A stretch of 64,000 nt of DNA from Absidia repens (Eukaryota > Mucoromycota > Mucoromycetes > Mucorales > Cunninghamellaceae): NCBI GenBank assembly GCA_002105175.1, contig MCGE01000006.1, positions 2,009,580 to 2,073,579 on the forward strand, read 5' to 3'. The notes under the pieces are model-generated. The model was not told the DNA's origin. It was given only the letters and a program-made list of their open reading frames with translations, and made no database searches. Of this stretch, positions 58,297 through 64,000 are shown one piece after another (the stretch's first letter is position 1; every line of letters begins with the position of its first letter). Both the position numbers and the translations under genes were made by a program.

Positions 58297-60937
58297 CAAG
58301 TACTATTCATGGTCCGCGGCCGTTTTCGTCCGTGACTTCAAAAATATATTCTGTCTGATACATTGCCAATAAAAGCCTTTTTATTGAACTGAATTGTCCA
58401 ATAATATATCAAAATACAATTTATGTGATTTTTTTCAATTTTTGTTGATTTTTTTGTTGAATAAATACAATTTTTCCTTCACAGGTTTTTGCCTTTTTTT
58501 TGGTGCGGCCGTTTTCGGCCGCATAAAGAAATACACAGTATACAATGAATAAACGAGTTTTTTTTATTTTAAAAAAAAAGGTATTAAAGGGACTAAACTA
58601 AATGTTACCATACTAAACTAAACTATTCTAATCGTACGGCATCCATGATATGTTGACCAATGCAACCTTGGCACACTGCCTCAAAACTGCAAGAACACCG
58701 CCGCTGAGTTTTTTCTTACATATAGTGCATTGTCTGGCGATGGGCTTGTTGCTTTTTGTTTTGCCTATTGGAACCAAAGAATGATTTGTTTCACTGGTAG
58801 AAGAGCTTCTAGTTGCCATAGGATCAACGCGACGGCCTTCCCTGAGCTCAGCAATATGGCGTTTCAATGATTCTGCCAGTCTCCAGCGGAAAGTTGTGTG
58901 CAACACGTCCTCACCTTCAGGCGTGAAATACTTGAAGGCAGAGAACGCATTTAGCTTCAGCAACCCCGAGGAAAAAGGCAAGGCATCGAAGTTCCCAACG
59001 CTGGCTCCGCATCACATCATGGAAGTTGGTCAGGTTGTTACGCCGGTTGTTCGATATGTCAACAGAACCTAAAAAAAAAAAAAAAAGAGAGAGGAAACTG
59101 TAAAACCCATTCATGCACACATTTTTGCAATTTATTACTTACTCTTGTTTCCCTCATAATCATCAAATACCTTTGGACGTACTACTTCGACTATCGATCC
59201 ATTGGTAGGGTCCTTGAATCGCCGGGTCTTGCCACTGGCCGTGACACCGCAGGTGGCAACGATAGCCTTCGCCTTCAAGTCTCTAAAAGCCACTACATAC
59301 AAAGATTCATAGGGCACCGTTGACTTCATTGCCTTATAGCTGCCGTATTCTTCACCAAGGGTCTGCACCACATCCACGTTGGGCATACCTTTTGGCCAAT
59401 AAGCACATTTGGTCACTTGCATGATCGAATGTAAGCCTTCCAACTTGAGCTTTCTTGCCATTTCAGGGGAGCCAAACCAGGAGTCCGCCACAATTGTTCT
59501 TCCGGTATAAAACCATGGAGAGGTCAAGCGCTTGACGGTTGCCACAATAGCACGGTCTTCCCCAGGAGCCAAACGCCGCTTTGCCAGCAAAGGATCACCC
59601 GAGAAGTCCAGGCGCAGTATCACAGAAGATACATTGTCCGCGATGCACTTATATTCCTGCCCAATTGGATGAGGTTTCCGAGGCACCTTCTTCAAGTTTG
59701 GCATTCCTTGCCCCAACCATTGATTCATCGACTCGTCGACACACATATACCTTCCAGGATCCATTGTTGTCACCAGGTGGTCATTGTAATGTTTAAGGAA
59801 GGAGCGGATTTGATACAACGGATCTTCATCAAATCTATGCAATAAAAAAAAGTCAGTATTCTGTTCTTTGCTTTAGCTATTATCCATGGTGTGCCTATTT
59901 CTATCAACTTACAATTGACCATTTGGAGCGCAGAAAACGTGCCAGTTGGTGATTACATCGAAGCGATGCATGTCCATGTATTCGCCGAAACTGAAGTTGA
60001 GGTAGTATGGACAGTTCCCCTTCTGCCAGTACACCTTTCGGTCGTGACAAGTGATGATCGTCATCTTGATGTAGAGCATGATCCAAGTCAAATACTCAGG
60101 CCAGTCCAACGATATCCATGACTGCTTGTTTGCGCCAGCGCGTTGATTAATGGCAGGAATCACCACCCTCTTGATATGTTCGCATGGCAAGAAGTGCAAG
60201 AAGTATGTGGCGGGAGAGGCGAATGCGGCACCAGAAAGTTTGATGACAGGGTTGATCAATCGAAAGCTGTTCACGGGCTCCGATTCACGCACATCAACGT
60301 TGATATCTTGCTCCACCCAGTTGAGGTCCAATACCACTTCGTCGTCGCTTTCATCTTCGCTGCCGGTTTCCATGGGATCTTCGATAGCATCTTCAAGAAG
60401 GTCAACATCTTCAACAGAATCCTTTCCAGGCTGCTGCATTGTTTCCACCGTTTGTTGTTGTTGTTGCTGTTGTTGTTGCTGACGGACGCGACGAGGTTTT
60501 TCACCTTCGTACTTGAAGCAGGTCAATAGGATGCTGTATGTCACATCAGGCGCCTTTTTGAATACGACTTTGCCCATTTTACGGCTGCCTTCGTCATAAA
60601 TCGCCACGATTTCGCCAAAGAAACGACACCCTCGTTGGTTGGTATCCACACGTCACAAGGTCGAGGAAGCCCGTATCTTTCAAGAAGTTTGGAACTACAG
60701 AGACACGAGAATTGACTTTAATGTATGGACTAGCGCGAGGCCTTTCGATTGCAAATGATTGAATATAAAAGTTGATGGAGAAAAATTCAAAGCGATTTAA
60801 AAGGCAAATGAATGAAGAAAAAAAAAAAAAAGCACCAAGCACAAAAAAAAAAAAAAAATTACTGCGTTCATTTTATTGGTCACAAATCAATATTGAAGTT
60901 GCGGCCGCAAATCGCCTTTGCGGACGAAAACGGCTTG
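58297..60937 (-). mobile_element. piggyBac-type DNA transposon with TTAA flanks
   Basis: TTAA occurs immediately outside both ends (58293-58296 and 60938-60941), the target duplication expected of piggyBac. Both ends start CAAG inward and share GCCGTTTTCGTCCG (58319-58332 on plus; 60921-60934 on minus); at the left end about 20 bp separate CAAG from this block. Subterminal GC palindromes lie at 58505-58522 (GCGGCCG-TTTT-CGGCCGC) and 60899-60910 (TTGCGGCCGCAA). The element carries a disrupted transposase gene on the minus strand. Confidence 0.8.
58623..60649 (-). pseudogene. piggyBac (DDE_Tnp_1_7) transposase, broken
   Basis: Three exons, 60649-59913, 59834-59143 and about 59056-58623, with good GT-AG introns. 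The catalytic Asp residues are present in MCVDESMNQW, TIVADSWFGS and SVDISNNRRN; other family blocks are NFSFGEYMDMHRFDVI and PHPIGQEYKC. Lesions: no ATG opens the N-terminal frame (an upstream frame reads related-looking sequence, suggesting a small indel near 60650), one extra base at the TTT 58950-58952, and one missing base at the T6 run 58709-58714. Past the last, an alternative frame restores the expected Cys-rich end (CxxC...CSC..VC.GC.GxH). TAGTTTAGTTTAG follows the stop. Whether the lesions are real or assembly errors is open. Confidence 0.8.
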
Positions 60938-60958
60938 TTAATAAACGACACAACTAAA

Positions 60959-63900
60959 CGTACCAAGCGTACCACCAAACGTACCAAACGTACCAAACGT
61001 ACCACCAAGCGTACCAAACGTACCAACAAGCGTACCAAACGTACCAACAAGCGTACCAAACGTACCAACAAGCGTACCAAGCGTACCAACAAGCGTACCA
61101 AACGTACCAACAAGCGTACCAAACGTACCCAAACGTACCAACAAGCGTACCAAACGTACCACCAAGCGTACCAAGCGTACCACCAAGCGTACCAAACGTA
61201 CCACCAAGCGTACCAAACGTACCAACAAGCGTACCAAGCGTACCACCAAGCGTACCAAACGTACACCAAGCGTACCAAACGTACCAACAAGCGTACCAAA
61301 CGTACAACAAGCGTACCACCAGCGTACCAAGCGTACAAACGTACAACAAGCGTACCAAGCGTACCAAAAGCGTAGCCACCAAGCGTACCAACAAGCGTAC
61401 CAAACGTACCAACAAGCGTACCAACAAGCGTACCAAACGTACCAACAAGCGTACCACAAGCGTACCAAGCGTACCACCAAGCGTACCACCAAGCGTACCA
61501 AGCGTACAAACGTACCAACAAGCGTACCAAGCGTACCAACAAGCGTACCACCAAGCGTACCAAGCGTACCAAAGCGTACCAAACGTACCAACAAGCGTAC
61601 CAAGCGTACCAACAAGCGTACCAAACGTACCACAAGCGTACCAAGCGTGCCACCAAGCGTACCAACAAGCGTACCAACAAGCGTACCAAACGTACAACAA
61701 GCGTACCAACGTACCAACAAGCGTACCAAACGTACCAACAAGCGTACCAACAAGCGTACCTAACGTACAACAAGCGTACCAACAAGCGTACAAACGTACC
61801 AACAAGCGTACCAAACGTACCAACAAGCGTACCAAACGTACCACAGCGTACCAAACGTACCAACAAGCGTACCAACAAGCGTACCTAACGTACCAACAAG
61901 CGTACCAACAAGCGTACCAAACGTACCACAAGCGTACCAAACGTACCAACAAGCGTACCAAACGTACCAACAGCGTACCAACAAGCGTACCAAACGTACC
62001 AACAACGTACCAAACGTACCAAACGTACTACCAAGCGTACCAAACGTACCAAACGTACAACAAGCGTACCAACAATCGTACCTAAGCTACCAACAAGCGT
62101 ACCAACAAGCGTACCAAACGTACCAAACAAGCGTACCAAACGTACCAACAAGCGTACCACCAAGCGTACCAAGCGTACCAAACGTACCAACAAGCGTACC
62201 AAACGTACCAACAAGCGTACCAAACGTACCACAAGCGTACCAAACGTACCAACAAGCGTACCAAACGTACCAACAAGCGTACCAAACGTACCAACAAGCG
62301 TACCAAGCGTACCAACAAGCGTACCAAACGTACCAACAAGCGTACCAAACGTACCAACAAGCGTACCACCAAGCGTACCAAGCGTACCACCAAGCGTACC
62401 ACCAAGCGTACCAAGCGTACCAAACGTACCAACAAGCGTACCAAGCGTTACCAACAAGCGTACCACCAAGCGTACCAACGCGTACCAAACGTACCAACAA
62501 GCGTACCACCAAGCGTACCAAACAAGCGTACCAAACGTACCAACAAGCGTACCAACAAGCGTACCAACAAGCGTACCTAACGTACCAAAAGCGTACAACA
62601 AGCGTACCAAACGTACCAAACGTACTACCAGCGTAACCAAACGTACCAAACGTACCAACAAGCGTACCAACAAGCGTACCAACAAGGTACCAAAACGTAC
62701 CAACAAGCGTACCAAACGTACCACAAGCGTACCAAGCGTACCAAACGTACCAACAGCGTACCAAGCGTACCAACAGCGTACCAAACGTACCACCAAGCGT
62801 ACCAAGCGTGCCACAAGCGTACCAAACGTACCACCAAGCGTACCAAACGTACCACCAAGCGTACCAAACGTACCAACAAGCGTACCAAACGTACCAACAA
62901 GCGTACCAAACGTACCAAACGTACCAAACGTACCAACAAGCGTACCAACAAGCGTACCAACAAGCGTACCTAACGTACCAAGCTACCAACAAGCGTACCA
63001 AACGTACCAACAAAGCACCAAGGCGTACCTACCAGCGTACAAGGTACCAAACGTACCAAACAAGCGTACAAGCGTACCAACAAGCGTCAACCACCAAGCG
63101 TACCAAGCGTGCCACCAAGCGTACCAAACGTACCACCAAGCGTACAAACGTACCACAAACGTACCAAAACGTACCACAAGCGTACCAACAAGCGTACCTA
63201 ACGTACAACAAGCGTACCAACAAGCGTAAACCAAACGTACCAACAAGCGTACCAAACGTACCAACAAGCGTACCAAACGTACCAACAAGCGTACCACAAG
63301 CGTACCAAACGTACCACAAGCGTACCAAACGTACTACCAAGCGTACCAAACGTACCAAACGTACCAACAAGCGTACCAACGTACCAACAAGCGTACCAAA
63401 CGTACCAACAAGCGTACCTAACGTAGCAACAAGCGTACCAAACGTACCAACAAGCGTACCACCAAGCGTACCAACAAGCGTACCAAACGTACCACAAGCG
63501 TACCACCCAAGCGTACCAAGCGTACCCCAACAAGCGTACCAAACGTACCAACAAGCGACCACCAAGCGTACCAAGCGTACCAAACAAGCCGTACCACCAA
63601 AGCGTACCAAGCGTACCAAACGTACCAACAACGTACCAAGCGTACCAACAAGCGTAACACCAAGCGTACCAACAAGCGTACCAAACGTACACAACAGCGT
63701 ACCAACGTACCAACAAGCGTACCACCAAGCCGTACCACAAGCGTACCAACGTACCAACAAGCGTACCACCAAGCGTACACAAGCGTACCAAACGTACCAA
63801 CAAGCGTACCAACAAGCGTACCAAACGTACCAACAAGCGTACCAAACTACTACCAAGCGTACCAAACGTACCAAACGTACAAACAAGCGTACCAACAAGC

Positions 63901-64000
63901 GTACTAACGTACCGAAAACAAGCGTACCCCAAAACCGTACCTAACGTAGCAAAAGCGTACCAAGCGTACCAACAACAAGCGTACCAAACGTACCAACAAG
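60959..64000 (+). repeat. GTACC minisatellite / satellite array, open at right edge
   Basis: Over 3 kb made almost only of two word lengths: 9-mers CGTACCAA(A/G) and 12-mers CGTACCA(A/C)CAAG, in irregular order, with occasional one-base variants. GTAC palindromes recur every 9 or 12 bp. Because both words are multiples of three and lack stops, very long ORFs appear in most frames, but one-base variants break each frame repeatedly and no single frame is kept, so it is not coding. It starts 18 bp after the right TTAA of the transposon. It may be a subtelomeric, pericentromeric or contig-end satellite. Confidence 0.95.

Noticed and set aside
60812..63944. Many ORFs of 100-380 codons on both strands in the satellite (RTKRTNK-, VPTSVPN-, VRLLVRL-type proteins)
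   Set aside because: They result from 9- and 12-bp stop-free words; one-base variants shift the frame repeatedly and no single frame is conserved.

Overview
The window is a gene-rich stretch of a fungal nuclear genome, most likely an early-diverging fungus of the Mucoromycota (Mucorales-type). This is inferred from short GT-AG introns of about 50-110 nt, long poly-Q/N/S/T/H tracts, long A/T homopolymers between genes, and gene families typical of fungi (a GUP1-like acyltransferase, an ANP1/MNN9 mannosyltransferase, a Kre9/Knh1-like secreted protein, a giant Sel1-repeat protein). No species can be named from sequence alone. Exon structures below were traced by hand; for each multi-exon gene the phases were checked to add up across all junctions.

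Layout. 0-3.3 kb: 3'-truncated minus-strand gene, then a 2.2 kb inverted-repeat-bounded segment ending just before a tRNA-His(GTG). 4.9-7.5 kb: mitochondrial ribosomal protein bL32m and an F-box-like protein (+). 8.9-12.2 kb: splicing factor PRP38 and a GATA/PHD protein (-). 15-16.7 kb: rhodanese/TrhO-like protein (-). 18.4-19.8 kb: four-finger C2H2 factor (-). 20.6-22.5 kb: a poorly resolved spliced transcript (+). 23.8-25 kb: ANP1-family mannosyltransferase (-). 27.5-29.6 kb: ankyrin protein (-). 30.5-31.6 kb: two small spliced ORFs (-), the second divergent from ribosomal protein eL32 at 32.2 kb (+). 34-40.9 kb: 2074-aa Sel1-repeat protein with an N-myristoylation-type start (+). 42.3-43.1 kb: WWE-like protein (+). 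45-47.3 kb: GUP1-like MBOAT (-). 48.1-51.9 kb: secreted Kre9-like protein with an extended HxND/W repeat tail (+). 55-57.4 kb: eIF2B delta (+). 58.3-60.9 kb: degenerate piggyBac element flanked by TTAA. 60.96-64 kb and beyond: a GTACC-based satellite array.

The genes are ordinary, independently transcribed nuclear genes: translation (bL32m, eL32, eIF2B delta, tRNA-His), splicing (PRP38), transcription control (GATA/PHD, C2H2), wall and secretory functions (ANP1-like, GUP1-like, Kre9-like). No operon or gene cluster is evident.

Less expected content: (i) six copies of a dispersed 0.1-0.7 kb repeat with a conserved stem-loop and AATAAA signals; (ii) a TAGTTTAG-like motif just after many stop codons, also present in the transposon and the repeat; (iii) the HxND/W repeat protein; (iv) the satellite, whose 9- and 12-bp words sum to 21 bp, two helical turns; (v) three places where adding one C restores a reading frame, which look like assembly indels.
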